64,000 nt of DNA from Euglena gracilis (lineage: Eukaryota > Euglenida > Euglenophyceae > Euglenales). Of the stretch, positions 33,768-45,159 are shown piece after piece. The notes under the pieces are model-generated. The model searched no databases, was not told where the DNA came from, and worked only from the letters and a program-made list of their open reading frames with translations. The translations under genes were made by a program, and so were the position numbers. The stretch lies in contig CP154954.1 in the NCBI GenBank assembly GCA_039621445.1, positions 77,324,073 to 77,388,072 on the forward strand. Reading direction: 5' to 3'. Position 1 is the first letter of the stretch, and each line of letters opens with the position of its first letter.

Positions 33768-36440
33768 GCGACTGGGACATCTCACATCCTTCACGCGCCG
33801 CTGCACACAGGCCATATCTTTGCTGTTCCATTCTGTTTGTGCAAAAACATTCTCTCTCTGTATGGCTGTTGTCACATGTGTCGCTCTGCACAGAACCTTA
33901 ACCACTTTGATGCTGCTATCACGTCCCTCATTGTTTGTTTTTTCTGAACATTGATTTAAGCCATCATTTGAAACCAGCATACCAATTTAAAGGACATTCC
34001 TCTCTCTTTTTCTTGAGAGTGGCTGCACTTTTCCTCACCGGTGTAAACTGAGTGCTCTCCGATTCGGGCATGTCCACCTTCTGCTCAATTTTTTTAAAAA
34101 AAGTTCAAATGAGCAATCGTTTCGCAACACTTCCAATAAAGTTTTGCTCGGAGTTGTGACCGGTCTTTCCCTCCAGTGGCACGCCTCGCAGTTGTAACCT
34201 TTCACTCCCTCGAAAATGCAGGAGAGTATCAAGTTGGCACCAGTTTTGGAAACGGCAAGGATGCGGAGGGGTGGGAGGACCACTGACTGCCGATTCCCCC
34301 CTCGCCGGTGTTTCTGGGTGCAGGAACACAGGAGCCAGAACCATTTCAGGCAGGAAGTGGAGATTATCTCGGGCTCTTTTTCAATTATTTCCCCCTCTGC
34401 AGAATGGTGAAGCACCACATTTTTACAGCATTTTTTTTGAAACAGAGGGAGGTTCGACACCAGCCCCCCAAAGGAGCTTGGGCTTGCTTCCCTCCCTGTT
34501 TTCTTGGATCCCTGTCCTGCTGTCCTGACAACCCCCACTGGCACATCACACTGTTGGAAACACTTCTTCGACCGGTGTGCCCAGAAAAGAGTGTCAACCA
34601 CAACATCCAGGTTGGCAGATGAGCTCCGGCAAGTTCAGTGGTTTGGGTGAGAAGGCGGGGGGGGGGGCTCTCCAAAGCAAAAGCGAAGCGCAACCGGCGT
34701 TCCCTTCTCTGGGGTTTCCTCAGAACGTGGCGGATGATGCCGCGATGCTGGCGTGCAGCAAGCGGGCTGGATTTTACGGCGAGGCCGACCGCACCTTGGG
34801 GGGGGGTGTCAGGGCAGGCACGTCTAGCCACCCAGATCCGACCTGGGGGCGCCGGAAGCCTTTTTATGGCACTTTTACTCTTTTGGGCCCTTTTTGGTCC
34901 ACGACTGGCAGGCACCGACACCCCGGGGGGGGGGGGGACGAAGTGCCCAGGCACTCCAGGGCACCCTTCCCCCTCCCCCTCCCCCTCCCCCTCCCCCTCC
35001 CCCTGGGGTTGGTCAAATTCAGCCTGGCAGCAAGTTGCGGAAAATGGCGGTGGACCCTCTGGAGGATCTCAATTTCTGCCCCTTCAGCTGTATGTCTGGC
35101 TTGTAGTGAAGGACCTCTGTGAATGGCAATGACAATGTAAATATAATAAATGGCACCAAACAAGGCAAAATATTTGTTCAAAGGTTTAGAAAACAGAACA
35201 CAAACACCTATGTTTTTATATCCAAAACACAACTCAACCGCTTAATAATAATGACAGGTCGGCTCAGGCATTTATCTAATCCTGGCATGCAGTGGCCAAT
35301 TACATTACACTTGTAAGGTGATTATTACATTGGGAAATATAATTGGTGACTCATCTTCCCATACCTGGCGCTTTACATCATCGACAGGAGGGTTTAAGAT
35401 CCTTAGGATTTTTTTTTGGGATCCTGAATTTTTGTTTTGATTTTTTTTGGCTCAAGGAGGATGTCTGTAGTTCAGCTATTTGGGGGGTTCCAATTACTTT
35501 TTGTGTTTGATTCTAATGGGAAAGAGTGTTAACCCGCATGTGTCCCCCGGATGGATCAGTGAACCAAACTTCAATCTGCATCATTCACACACGGCAGCTT
35601 TTTTCCCTGTGTGTTTGTTTTGTTTGAAAAGCAAAAAAGTTGGATTCTTTCGCTCTGGAATCAGAAGGTGACCTGCCGGAGGGGCATTCCTTCTCTTCAA
35701 CAACTCACCAAATGGCCTTATATGCCGGATTTTGAGCCACTGCAGTGGATAGTAATAGCCACTGTAGTGGTCGCCGCTGGAGTGGGGGCAATGGAGTGGA
35801 TCGAGAAGGACGTTGGGGATTTTGGCTCCACTTCTGACCCCCCCAGGCGGGGGGTTGTGCGGGGGGGGGGGGGGCAAAATGGCTGCCGGCCACGGCCTGC
35901 GGTGACCCAAATTTTTTTGACCAATTGTTTCCAATTGGTTGGGCAGCGCCGAGCATGGCTGGAAGAAAAGGGGGAGGAAAACGTCGTTGGCGTGGCCAGC
36001 CACCACCCAACCAAACTGCAACTGACAATCCCAAAAAAGATTGCGTCAACGATTGGTGTTTGCGCTAGGATTCTCTGTCAAACGGTTGAACCTTTCCTGC
36101 TGGATCAGCCTCCCTTCGGGCGCCCAGCGATGTTGGAAAGCAGCTTTCCTGCAAGGATGGATACTGGATATCGGCCCATATCAGCCTTGTTGCTGGTCTT
36201 GAATTTATCGTGTCCCGGAAAAAATGTCGTGAAATATTGGTTTTATTGGGGGGGTAACGTCCTGTTTTGTTGTTTTTTTTTTGTCGATTTTGGGATTCTC
36301 CAAATCACAAAAAAGATGAGGATATCGGGGCACAAAATGGTCATTTATTGAGGATATCGGGTGGGTCAGTCTATCCAAATTTGTCGGGACCCCCCCACAC
36401 CCAACATCAATATCCATCCTTGCCTCCTGTGCCTCCACAG
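33768..36440. other. rest of the ankyrin-dynamin intron
   Basis: A long open frame at 35611-36351 lacks splice support and spans poly-G tracts, so I do not call it. A segment at about 34726-34800 (QNVADDAAMLACSKRAGFYG after CTCAG) is exon-like but its phase does not fit between the neighbouring exons. A (CCCCCT)n run lies at 34965-35005. Confidence 0.4.
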
Positions 36441-36538
36441 GCCGCGGGGAACCTTGGAGGAGCCCTTCATCGGCTTCCAGGACAAGCTGGCCGTCATTGA
36501 GCAGATTCGGCACGATTTGGCGCGGCCAGGGTTCGGAG
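36441..36538 (+). CDS. gene B exon, start of the dynamin GTPase region
   Basis: The acceptor GTGCCTCCACAG and donor GGAG|GTGCCC bound 98 bp. The peptide PRGTLEEPFIGFQDKLAVIE then QIRHDLARPGFG matches the helix that precedes the dynamin G domain (F-x-D-K-L-x-x-I-x-x-I-R). The one-base start completes the phase-2 codon of the last ankyrin exon. That agreement is the key evidence for an ankyrin-dynamin fusion. The next strand, LPxxVVVG, is not securely placed. A weak match LPLVVVG at about 37381-37402 could be its exon. Confidence 0.85.
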
Positions 36539-37956
36539 GTGCCCCGCAGTGAACCAAATTGAGCACCAAACGGTTCGCTGGGATTTTTCAACAGGAAAGC
36601 GGTGGTGGAGACCTTGGGATGCATTCGGTGGAGGTGTGGCATTTCGGCCCTCTCTCTAGCAGTGGACCTTTTTATTTCATTTATTTTATTTATTTTCATT
36701 TTCATTTTGTTATTTTCATTTTGTTTTTTATTTATTTTATGTATTTATTGTTATTTATTATGATTTTGTAAACCGGCCCCACCTCCCCAGTCTTCTTGTT
36801 CATTCGGAAGGTCCCTGGGCGGGAGGTGGGTTTGGACCCCCCCCTGGGGGATGGTCCAAATATGGGTTTCGGTGCAAAATGCCGGAAAATTTTTGGGAAA
36901 TGGCTTTAGACGCCCGATTGTCGGGCAGGGGTGCCGTGCTGGGCTGAATGAGTTGGCGGACCTCCCTGGCTCCTTTTCAGGGTTCAGGTTTCTTGAAAAG
37001 AAATCTGCACTTGTCTTGTCATCTTCTATTGCTTGTCATCGTCTATTAGAAGCCCATCGCAGCAGAGAGCTACACAATATCTCTTGCATTCATTTGTCCC
37101 CTCCAACCTCTGTCATTAAGAGAACATCCCCGCCCCAGGAGTCATCGTCGTTGGAAATCGACCAACCAGGCACTTGTGGTAAATGGTGTCCTTGCCCCAC
37201 TCATAGACCCCCCAAGAGGTCAGCAGCATCTGGTCGGCCGAAGGGGGTTTCACAAGTCGGGGTTAAAATTCAAAGGAATCTCCAGTGAAATTCCGCAATC
37301 TCAAAATAGTCCAAAATGCCCCAGAACCGCCATTTTTTCGGCGACAGTCGTCAAGAAATGGCATTGTTTCGGTCAACGGTCTTGCCCTTGGTGGTGGTTG
37401 GGGGACCCCCCCCCCACGAGTGAAAAAGCCTCAGCTGGGTGTTGGGTCATCCAGCAACCTTTTTGCACTCAGCTCATCCTTTCCAGCTTCTGAGCCCCCG
37501 GGTCGGGGTCGTTGAGTGACACCCTGAATGGCGCGGGGCGGTCCACAAGGGACGAGATTCCCATTGAGGACTGCCCCACAAGGACAGCTCTTGGGCCCAA
37601 GGGACGGTCAACGGCCGATCCGGGCATCGAATGGAGTCGAAAATTTAAAAAAAGTTGGAAAATGCAATTTTGTAATTTTTTTTGACAATTTGGGTGGATG
37701 GACAATGGTGGTGAAGATACCGGGAATCAATTCCCCCCCAAAAATTATCGACCCATTTTCGCCAAAATATTGTCATTTTTTTTTCGCCATTTTTCCCTGT
37801 GGATCTTGCATTGGATGTGCCGGAACGGGTGTTTGCTTTTGCTTCAGGATCGCCCTGGATGGGCATGTGCTTTCGAGATGAAATGAACTCTGAATTTCCC
37901 AAAAGCTGAATTCACGGAGTCCGCCACGCGGCTGCCACGGAGTGCCATGGTTGCTG

Positions 37957-38067
37957 CCCCAGTCCTCCGGCAAGTCCTCCCTGCTGGAGGCCATCTCGGG
38001 CGTCAACTTACCCCGCGCCGCCAACACATGCACCCGCCGACCGTGCGTCGTCAATCTGCAGAGCGAC
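37957..38067 (+). CDS. gene B exon, dynamin G1 P-loop and G2
   Basis: The peptide LPQSSGKSSLLEAISGVNLP then RAANTCTRRPCVVNLQSD carries the dynamin P-loop (Q-S-S-G-K-S-S) that binds GTP phosphates, and the G2 switch threonine in the T-C-T-R-R-P context. The exon ends at the repeat AGAGCGAC (38060-38067) against a CAGGGG terminus, with no GT donor at the join. It resumes at 39096 as CEGHKDF. The 5' border may be CTGCCCCAG|TCC, but this leaves the preceding strand unexplained. Confidence 0.9.
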
Positions 38068-39087
38068 CAGGGGATTCCTGAAGCCGGAGGGGACCCGACA
38101 GGGGCAGGGAGCAGGCTTGTGCTTAGTCGGGTACCTACCCCACGGGGGTGGGTGGGTGGGTGCTGGGGGCAGGCACCCCATAGCACCCAATCCGACCCGG
38201 GGGGGGGGGGTTGGGTTTTGGGGGGTGCCTGCCCATAGAAGGCACCCCCCCTCCCACCCTGGCGCCAAAGGTGCTGGGGCCTGAAAAGGCCACTTTCAAT
38301 GAAAATTTTCTGGCCCCCCCAAACCCCTGCCCCCCCCCCCCCGGGGGTGCGCCTGCTAGGCACAGGCACCCTATAGCACCCCCCCCCCCGATTGGTAAGC
38401 ACAAGCATGAGTGCGGTCCAAGCCTTTTTTTAAGGATCTATCCCGGGGGTGGGTACCAAGGGATGGGCAGGCAGGGGGAAGGGGCATTTTCGACCCCCCC
38501 CCCCCCGGGTCGGGCTTTGGGGTGGGTGGTGGTATAGCACATCCCCGGCGCCGAAAATGGCCATTTTTTCAAAAAGAAGATTTGCCTGGGTTGGCAGGCA
38601 CCGGGGTCCAAAACCGATCCCCCCTCCTAGGGGGGGTGTGCCTTAGCACAAGGCACCCCCCCCCCCGGGGTCGGTAAAAGAAGCCTGGTGGTGCTATTGC
38701 GCACTCTATTGCCCCCAAAGCGAAAAATGGTCATTTTAGAAGTCTCCGGCGCTTTACCCCAAAAGTTGGCGGAAAATGTCCCAACCCAGCTGTATTGAAG
38801 CTTTTTTTTTTGCCAGATATTGGGAACCAGCCAGGTCGCTTGCTGTATGTGTGTAATGCGGCTTTCTGTGTTTGTTCGACGGAAAGCCCCCCTCAAATGT
38901 CAGCAACCCTTCAAAAACCAAGCGACCCGCGAATTCGGTCAACCCTTGAGCCCGAACCGATCGACACCCAAACGTTAGCAACCCCTTGGGAACCACCAAC
39001 CACCCCACAGCCCGAGGACTTTTTCCCATGCCGGCTGGCTAGACCCCCCCCAGGGTTTCTGAAACGGGGGTTTGCAAAGCCCACCTG
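38068..39087. mobile_element. TIR-type intervening sequence with nested element
   Basis: It begins CAGGGGATTCCTGAAG and ends CCACCTG (reverse CAGGTGGGCTTTGC). The TIR match is weak and the 8-bp flanks AGAGCGAC / GAGGCTTT differ. Removing it with one flank copy joins VVNLQSD to CEGHKDF in frame. It carries a nested copy of the 9157-9461 family at 38112-38409 and a further CC(A)AGGCTT-type element at about 38418-38690. Confidence 0.65.
38112..38409. mobile_element. copy of the CAGGCTTGTGCTTA family
   Basis: It is bounded by CAGGCTTGTGCTTAGTCGGG and GGTAAGCACAAGCATG. The interior matches the copies at 9157 and 63247. The flanking octamers GCAGGGAG / AGTGCGGT do not match, so the duplication has decayed or the borders were rearranged. 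Confidence 0.9.
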
Positions 39088-39095
39088 GAGGCTTT

Positions 39096-39184
39096 TGTGA
39101 AGGCCACAAGGACTTCAAGGAAGCCCTTGAGGCCGACCCCTTCCTGGAGCGGCCGTATGCGGTCGTCAGCGACAAAGCTGGACA
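39096..39184 (+). CDS. gene B exon, dynamin G domain between G2 and G3
   Basis: The peptide CEGHKDFKEALEADPFLERP then YAVVSDKAG lies where dynamins carry a variable insert after the T-R-R-P strand. The 3' end is uncertain. The frame stays open into GSICLRS and then meets low-complexity sequence. The next exon at 39574 is in the same strand order, but I could not fix the junction. Confidence 0.65.
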
Positions 39185-39268
39185 GGCTGGGTCGATATGC
39201 CTGAGGTCCTGTCTGTGTTCTCTCTGGCGTGTGCTTTTCCCCCGGGTTTCCAACGTCAGTGAACTCCC

Positions 39269-39343
39269 CTCCCCAAATAACCTGGCGGGGTGCCAAGTTA
39301 TCGGAACCATCTTTTTGCCCCCCCCCCTGCCAGGTTATTTGGG
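39269..39343. repeat. short hairpin element CCAAATAACCTGGC
   Basis: A TIR-like pair CCAAATAACCTGGC / GCCAGGTTATTTGG surrounds poly-C. Partial copies (GCCAAGTTA, GCCAGGTTATTT) follow at 39390-39500. Confidence 0.85.
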
Positions 39344-39573
39344 CCCTTCTTTTCAGCGTAGTAAGCCTGCTTTTGCCTTAAACAGGGGGTGCCAAGTTAC
39401 TGGAGCCACCGTTTTTTTGCCCCCCCCCCCCCCCCCCCCCCGCCAAGTTATTCGGCCACAGCCAGGGCAAGGAGAAGGGCGACGCCAGGTTATTTTTTTG
39501 GGGGGGGGGGTGGGTTGCTCGATGTGCATAACGGAGGTCACATGGCCATTCCTCTGGGATGCGTGCTGGCCTG

Positions 39574-39666
39574 ACGGGCGATTTCACCAACGGCAAGCAG
39601 ACCCACAACATGGAGGAGGTCGGCCAGTACATCGACGACCTGACGAAACGCACTTGTGCCTCCCAG
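39574..39666 (+). CDS. gene B exon, dynamin G domain switch region
   Basis: The frame reads DFTNGKQTHNMEEVGQYIDD then LTKRTCASQ, resembling the conserved helix F-T-D-x-x-E-V-x-x-x-I-x-x-x-T that precedes G3 in dynamins. It ends at CCCAG|GTCCGG (or continues a few codons). The left side abuts a CCTG terminus followed by the octamer ACGGGCGA, consistent with another TIR-type intervening sequence. Confidence 0.7.
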
Positions 39667-40871
39667 GTCCGGACGGCCGAGAGCTGCGGGGGGATTCCAG
39701 CCTTCCCCGGTAATGACCCCAATCCGTTGTAGTTTTGCCCGACGCTCCAAAAACATGGGGCGGATGCCCTCGTAATTGATGGATGCTTTGAGCCTGGGGG
39801 TGCCCCGCTTTTTTGGACCCTGCCCTTGTGCCGAGGAGAGGAAAAACGTTTACCGAGAAATTTTTGTTGTGGATGAGGTTTTTGTCGTGCCGGATTTCAA
39901 TCCGTCCGAGGATTTTCCCTGACACTTTTCAGGGAGATTCAGTTTCCTTCAGTGAACACCCAATTTTTTTCAGCGCTTTGCGCCGATCCTTCACATGCAT
40001 TTCTTTTTGTAATGACCTGCTCAAGAGGTGGATTGGTTATCTAAAGTTAAATATTATGCCGTCTTGTTTTATTTTACAGATTGGGGTTTTTAGGGTTTTT
40101 AGTTTAGGTCTTCATTTTATTAAATTTTGGATTTTGGAAAACTGGAGATTTGATGTGAATTATGACTGTATGTATAGTATGAACCCATTTCCTGAAGACG
40201 TGTTCCTGGATTTTTTTGGCCGGATTTTTTTTCCCGGCTGTTTTAGGCGGGCGTCCAGACTCTTCCCCGTCAATTGATGGATTTGTCCAATATTTTCCCA
40301 ACCGAATTTTTCTCTTGGCAATTCATCCCAGTCAGACCAAACCACAGTGTAAGGGATGCATTGTAGTGGGCACTGCATCCCTCTCAGGGAGTTTCTCAAA
40401 CCGGACCCCCGTGGCCCCCACCCCCGAGGACCTGACCCCTCGGGGGGTTCAGCCAGCCAGCACCTTTGTTCCAGCCGGGCTGGATCCCCCAGGTTCTCAA
40501 GGATCTCCCTGATCCCTTGCTTGCGCTTGATATGAACCATTTTATGGGGGGGAAGCGGAGAAAATTGGTGCTGTCTTCGGTCCTGAAAGTATGGTGTTCT
40601 CAGATGCACTGTTCTCAGGAATCCCAGGAATCCGTGACTCACCAGATTTTAGACATGGTAAAACATGGCTTCAATTTTAATGTTTGGGATGGGCATCCAA
40701 TGTTTGCTTGCTTTTTTGGAGCAATTGGATATTACGCCCTCTTCCACTTTCATGGTACCTTCGCTGGGGGGTTGACCAGCCCACTATGGCATCACGCCAA
40801 GGAACAATCGGTGAGACGGACAATTTTAGTCTAAAATCGGCGCTGCCGGAATTACAGGGGGGGGGGCGGAC

Positions 40872-42043
40872 CAGGCTTTTGCTTAAGGGGTTGCAGTACC
40901 CTGGCGGGGGGGGGGGGGGGGGCTGGACTGCAGCTAGTCCAAATTTGGCTGGTGGAATTTCTAGCAGGGCTAGCTGGTGAAAATTTTTTTCCAGTGACCG
41001 TCGCGAAGCGCCAAAAGTTTTTTTGGGACCCCCCAAAATGGCCAAAAATGCCTATTTTTGGCCATTTTTGGGAATTTTTGGAACAAAATCAGCCAAAAAC
41101 CTATTAAACCTATTAACACCCGCATTTCCCCATCGGCGCGCAGCGCTGGAGGAAGTTTTTTGTCCCAGTCCGGGGGACCCCGGACCCCCCCGGGGGGGGA
41201 GGAGGGGTCTAGCTAGTCCACTTTTTCCAGTGTCTAGCCGATTGGCTAGCCAGTACCCCCCCCAGGGTTTGATATAAGGAGGGCGTACATGGTTTAGGTG
41301 GGGGGGTGTCCCCCCCCACCCCCCCCCCCCCCCCCCTGCCCCCAGGGGGGGTCCGGCCCACCCCCCCCACCTGCCAGGGGGGGTCCGGACCGGCCCTCGG
41401 GGGGATTCCCGGGACCCCCCCCGAAAAGGGTGAATTTTTTCCTCCGGCGCTTCGCGCCGAAAATTTTTTGCATTTTGCATTTTTTGCAATTTTTTGTCAA
41501 AAAATTGACCAAAATGGGACTTTTGGTCGTTTTTGGGGGGGTCAAAATTTTTTCGGCCCGGCGCTTTGCGCCGGGCCGAAATCCAGCCACCCTGACCGGG
41601 CAACTGTTTAGGTGGGGGGGGGGCGGTGTCCCCCCCCACCCCCCCCCCGCCGGGCCCGCAGGGGGGAGTCCGGCCCACCCCCCCCCACCTGCCAGGGGGG
41701 TCCGGACCGACCCTCGGGGGGTTCCCGGGACCCCCCCAAAAAGGGTCAATTTTTTCCTCCGGCGCTTCGCGCCGAAAATTTTTTGCATTTTTGGCACATT
41801 TTTGCCCAAAAAGTGCCCAAAATGGCACTTTTGGTCGTTTTGGGGGGGGTCAAAAATTTTTCGGCCCGGCGCTTTGCGCCGGGCCGAAATCCAGCCACCC
41901 TGACCGGGCACCTGTTTAGGTGGGGGGGTGTGTCCCCCCCCACACCCCCCTCCTGGCCCGCAGGGGGGGGGGGGCCGGACCCCCCCCCCCCCCCTGTCCT
42001 TATATCGAACCCTGCCCCCCCCGGGTCCTTAAGCAAAAGCCTG
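40872..42043. mobile_element. 1.17-kb composite TIR element with nested copies
   Basis: The left CAGGCTTTTGCTTAAGG and right CCTTAAGCAAAAGCCTG form a perfect 17-bp TIR. The flanks GGGCGGAC / GGTCGGAC agree at 7 of 8. The interior contains nested element 41263-42014 and two near-identical blocks of about 330 bp, each with CCGGCGCTTCGCGCCGAAAA and CCGGCGCTTTGCGCCGGGCC. No transposase frame. Confidence 0.92.
41263..42014. mobile_element. nested TIR element CAGGGTTTGATATAAGGA
   Basis: The ends CAGGGTTTGATATAAGGA and TCCTTATATCGAACCCTG are complementary at 17 of 18. Flanking octamers ACCCCCCC / CCCCCCCC. The same ends bound the 108-bp element at 55391-55498. Confidence 0.88.
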
Positions 42044-42499
42044 GGTCGGACCCGTCCACCGACCCTGGGGGGTGCCCATCACCCATGGTGTTTTCATCAC
42101 TGATTTTTGGGCAATTGTGTTCTCTCTGTGTCCATCGTATCTGCCTGTGCCATCTGGCAATCCTCCATTGCGGATTTAGCCATTTTATGACATTTTTGTG
42201 GCCCGTGAAGCATTGCAAAGACACTCTGGGCCAGTTGACCTTTGAGGACCCTGACAGAGGCAGGGTAGCAGATGCTGCCTTGGTAACGGAGATATGACTG
42301 CATGCCGTTGAGGGAGGCATTGAAAAAACAACAGCCTTCCGCCGTTGATGTCAATGGGACTCACCCCCCCCCTCCCCAGTCACACCATCAGGGCCTGCCA
42401 CCGACTCGTTCTCTTCCGACCCAATCTACGTGCGCGTGGTCCGGCCGCAGGCAGAGTTTTTTTTTTCCCGGTAGTTGGACCCACGTTGCGGGAGGGTGT

Positions 42500-42570
42500 G
42501 TTTGTGCGTGCGCGCGCGTGCGAACGCGTGTGAACACGCGCGAACGCATGTGCACACGCGCTTGTCCCAC
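42500..42570. repeat. GTGCGCGC / GAACGCGTG microsatellite-like tract
   Basis: Purine-pyrimidine alternating G-T-G-C-G-C tract, potentially Z-DNA forming. Non-coding. Confidence 0.7.
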
Positions 42571-42884
42571 CCCTGTGGAAGTTCACAAGGAAGGTTTTGT
42601 CCCGAACATGTAACAGGGGTGAAGTGCAAAGGGGGGGTCTTAGCGACATCCACCACCTCCAAGGTTTTCCAGGTTTTGGGCAGGTTTTAAGTATCGCTGA
42701 AATATCCTCACCACTATGGGCACCCACGATCCAAGGCTCTCAGGCTCTCAGGCAGCCTCTGACCCAAAGGACTTCCTGAGAGATGTCAACAAGAACAATC
42801 AATAGTGTGATGTGACCGAAGATTTTATGGGTCCTAAATGGCAATTCCAAAGCATAACTTTTTAGAAGGGATTGCTTTCAGATG

Positions 42885-42965
42885 CACACACACATACACG
42901 CACGCACATCGCACACACAACACACATATCACACACGCATGCACGCACGCACATGAACGCACTTG
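42885..42965. repeat. CACACA/CGCACGCA microsatellite
   Basis: Imperfect CA-rich array in the intron before the G3 exon. Confidence 0.9.
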
Positions 42966-43057
42966 GCACAATGCACATAAAAATACAAATGAAGACCGAC
43001 GGCTGCTTTCAACGTGGATGGCTGGGCATTTGCATGAGAAAAATACTCTGACTCCGG

Positions 43058-43185
43058 GGACCCACTCTCTCGCTGATTGACCTGCCGGGCATCACCCATG
43101 TCGTCGGTGGGGACAACCAGCTGGACGTCCACGCCGCGGTGGTCGGCATGATCACACAGTACATCAAAAACAAGGAGATGGTGGC
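43058..43185 (+). CDS. gene B exon, dynamin G3
   Basis: The peptide GPTLSLIDLPGITHVVGGDN then DVHAAVVGMITQYIKNKEMV contains the G3 motif D-L-P-G, which contacts the GTP gamma-phosphate and Mg2+, followed by the long helix ending Y-I-K-N-K-E that typifies dynamins. No AG acceptor is available at the 5' border (an in-frame TGA lies at 43049). The 3' border is the octamer ATGGTGGC against a TIR. A conventional donor further on (CAGG|GTACCC) would break the conserved order. Confidence 0.88.
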
Positions 43186-44233
43186 CACGCCGTTGCTCAC
43201 TGATCCCCAGGGTACCCTCTTTTCCTCTTTCAATAGATAGTTTGTCGAAAGAAGGAAGACCGTTTTGCCACTTCCAACCACTCCAGGAGTTCGGTCACTC
43301 TCACCCAGGGGTTCTCTTTGGGATGGGTGTTGTGGGCAGGCAGGGGGTGGGGTGCACTTTTGACCCCCTGAGAGGGAGGGGAAGGGGTTGGTATCCCACA
43401 ATTTTCCCGCAATTTCCCACAATTTCCACAATTTCCACAATTTTCAGCAATTTTGCCACAATTTTCAGCAACTTTGCCGCAATTTCTACAATTTTTCCGC
43501 ATGAACCTGAAACGGGAGGCGAGATGAGTTTTGGCATTTCTCGAACGTTCCACGGAACCCAGGTGCTCTTTTTGTCATTTTGTTGCAAATTTGCCAAATT
43601 TTTGCCAAGTTTTGTTTTCACCCAATTTCTGCTGGGAAACAATTTCGATTTGGAAAAATTCCACATTGGACCAGATTTTGTTCCTGGGACCAAAGTTTTT
43701 GGCGACCTATTTCCAATTTCGGATTTCTCACCCAAAAGATTCCATATTTCTAAAATCATTTCAGAAATCAGGCTTTGGAAATTTCTGCTGGAAAAGATGT
43801 CAGTAACGGCTCACAGCTGGCGTCCCTAATTGAGCATGATTGTGAATTTTTCTGAGTCCCCTCCAGCAGAAATGTGTATATTCCTGATGTCAATTTCCCT
43901 GCAATTTCCCCGCAGTTTTCTGCAATTTTCCGCAATTTTTCCAAAAGCCTCCGATATCAATCCCCCCCTCCCTGGAGAGGGTTCGTGCTGTGTTGTGGGT
44001 TTTCACACCCCCATGCTGCAGGGGTCGAAAGTGACCCCCCCCCCCCGGAGGGGTCGGACTCTCCTTAAACAATGGCATGGTACCAACCCCACCTCCCACA
44101 GGCTGGCTGGCCGGTTCTGGAGCTCCTGATCGACCCCTCCCCCTGGTGGGGTGGACCAGAACTGATCAAAAATGGTTCTGGGTACCGGCCGAACCAGCCA
44201 AGGTTTCTTTGGCACACACTCAGCAACGGTGTG
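43186..44233. mobile_element. TIR-type intervening sequence inside the G domain
   Basis: The left end CACGCCGTTGCTCACTG and the right end, in reverse CACACCGTTGCTGAGTG, agree at 14 of 17. Flanks ATGGTGGC (43178-43185) / ATGGCGAT (44234-44241) agree at 5 of 8. Exact removal gives KNKEMVALVVVPATDDF, a perfect dynamin sequence. No GT-AG pair does so in frame. Confidence 0.85.
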
Positions 44234-44241
44234 ATGGCGAT

Positions 44242-44317
44242 CCTGGTGGTGGTGCCAGCGACAGACGATTTTGGCAATGCCGAGGCCCTGAAGATAGCAC
44301 AGACACATGACCCCAGA
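44242..44317 (+). CDS. gene B exon, dynamin strand between G3 and G4
   Basis: The frame reads LVVVPATDDFGNAEALKIAQ then THDPR, matching the dynamin segment (I-I-L-A-V-x-P-A-x-x-D-F-x-x-x-x-A-L-K-x-A) between G3 and G4. It is flanked on both sides by TIR-bounded intervening sequences. Confidence 0.88.
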
Positions 44318-45112
44318 CAGTGAAGCTTTTTGATGTGCAGTTTCGCGGGCATCTATGGTTGCAATGTCCCATGCGGGCTGCAGTGGGCTGGTGTATGGGA
44401 CAAGGTCGGGGGGGGGGCGGGCAGGGATAGATGGGAAGCCCTTCGGTTTTGAGGTGGGTGGTCGGGGGGGTCCGACCCCCCCATCACCCCTTTCCGCAGT
44501 TCCGTGGGCGCAAGTTTAGGTCAAAATTTTCCTTTGGCGCCTTCAGCACTGAAGGAACTTTTCATTGGGCAGTTCCATGGTGGCCCCCACCAGGGCTTCT
44601 TCCCGTACAGCCCTTTGTCCCCCAACAGTGCTGCAGCCCAGATCCTCAAAGAGGACCCGGACCCTGGACCCCCCCCCCCTCCTGGGGGGTCGGGTGGTGG
44701 CCCCTCCCCCCTGGATGTTGGCCGGACCCCCCACCTCCCCTCGGCAGGTTCCAAAAACAGCAGTAATTTCTCTTGCGGTGCTGCGCGGCAGAGAATGAGC
44801 AAAAAATGTCCCTTTCCCTCACTTTTGAGCACCTTGCATTTTTTTTGACGTTTTGGTGTTTTCCAAATAGAAAATTTCCAAAAAATTCAAAAGAATGTGC
44901 ATTTTGGGCTTTATTTTTGCAGAAAAATCAGCTGGTATCCGGCCTTTGCTGGTCCACAAAACCGAAGTTTTCCCAATCCCCTTCAACTTCGAGGTTGAAC
45001 CTTTCTTCCTTGGCGCCATTACCCCCTCCCAGGGATAGATGGGAAGCCTTGAATCCTGGTTGTCCTCCACTCAACTGACCTCCCCATTGCTGGACGATGC
45101 AACGCAACACTG
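44318..45112. mobile_element. TIR-type intervening sequence before G4
   Basis: It begins CAGTGAAGC and ends GCAACGCAACACTG (reverse CAGTGTTGC). Flanks ACCCCAGA (44310-44317) / GCCCCGAG (45113-45120) share the CCCC core. Removing the element plus one octamer gives HDPRGIRTLGVATKSD in frame. No GT donor exists at the left border. Direct repeats CAGGGATAGATGGGAAGCC occur at 44422 and 45029 inside it. Confidence 0.75.
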
Positions 45113-45120
45113 GCCCCGAG

Positions 45121-45159
45121 GGCATCCGCACCCTCGGGGTGGCCACCAAGAGCGACTGC
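45121..45159 (+). CDS. gene B exon, dynamin G4
   Basis: The peptide GIRTLGVATKSDC carries the G4 guanine-specificity motif (T-K-x-D) in the standard dynamin context (R-T-x-G-V-x-T-K-x-D). A donor TGC|GTGATG follows directly. The frame remains open into MPYSARGHF if that donor is not used. Confidence 0.88.

Noticed and set aside
35611-36351. 246-codon plus-strand frame
   Set aside because: Crosses poly-G tracts, has no family resemblance or splice support, and lies inside the intron linking the ankyrin and dynamin exons.
36851-37515. LPLVVVG stretch (about 37381-37402) as the missing dynamin strand exon
   Set aside because: Attractive match to LPxxVVVG, but no border gives a frame-consistent join to QSSGKSS at 37963; left as a possibility only.
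42380-43553. Minus-strand frames overlapping the G3 exon
   Set aside because: Antisense shadows; the plus strand carries the DLPG motif and conserved dynamin order.
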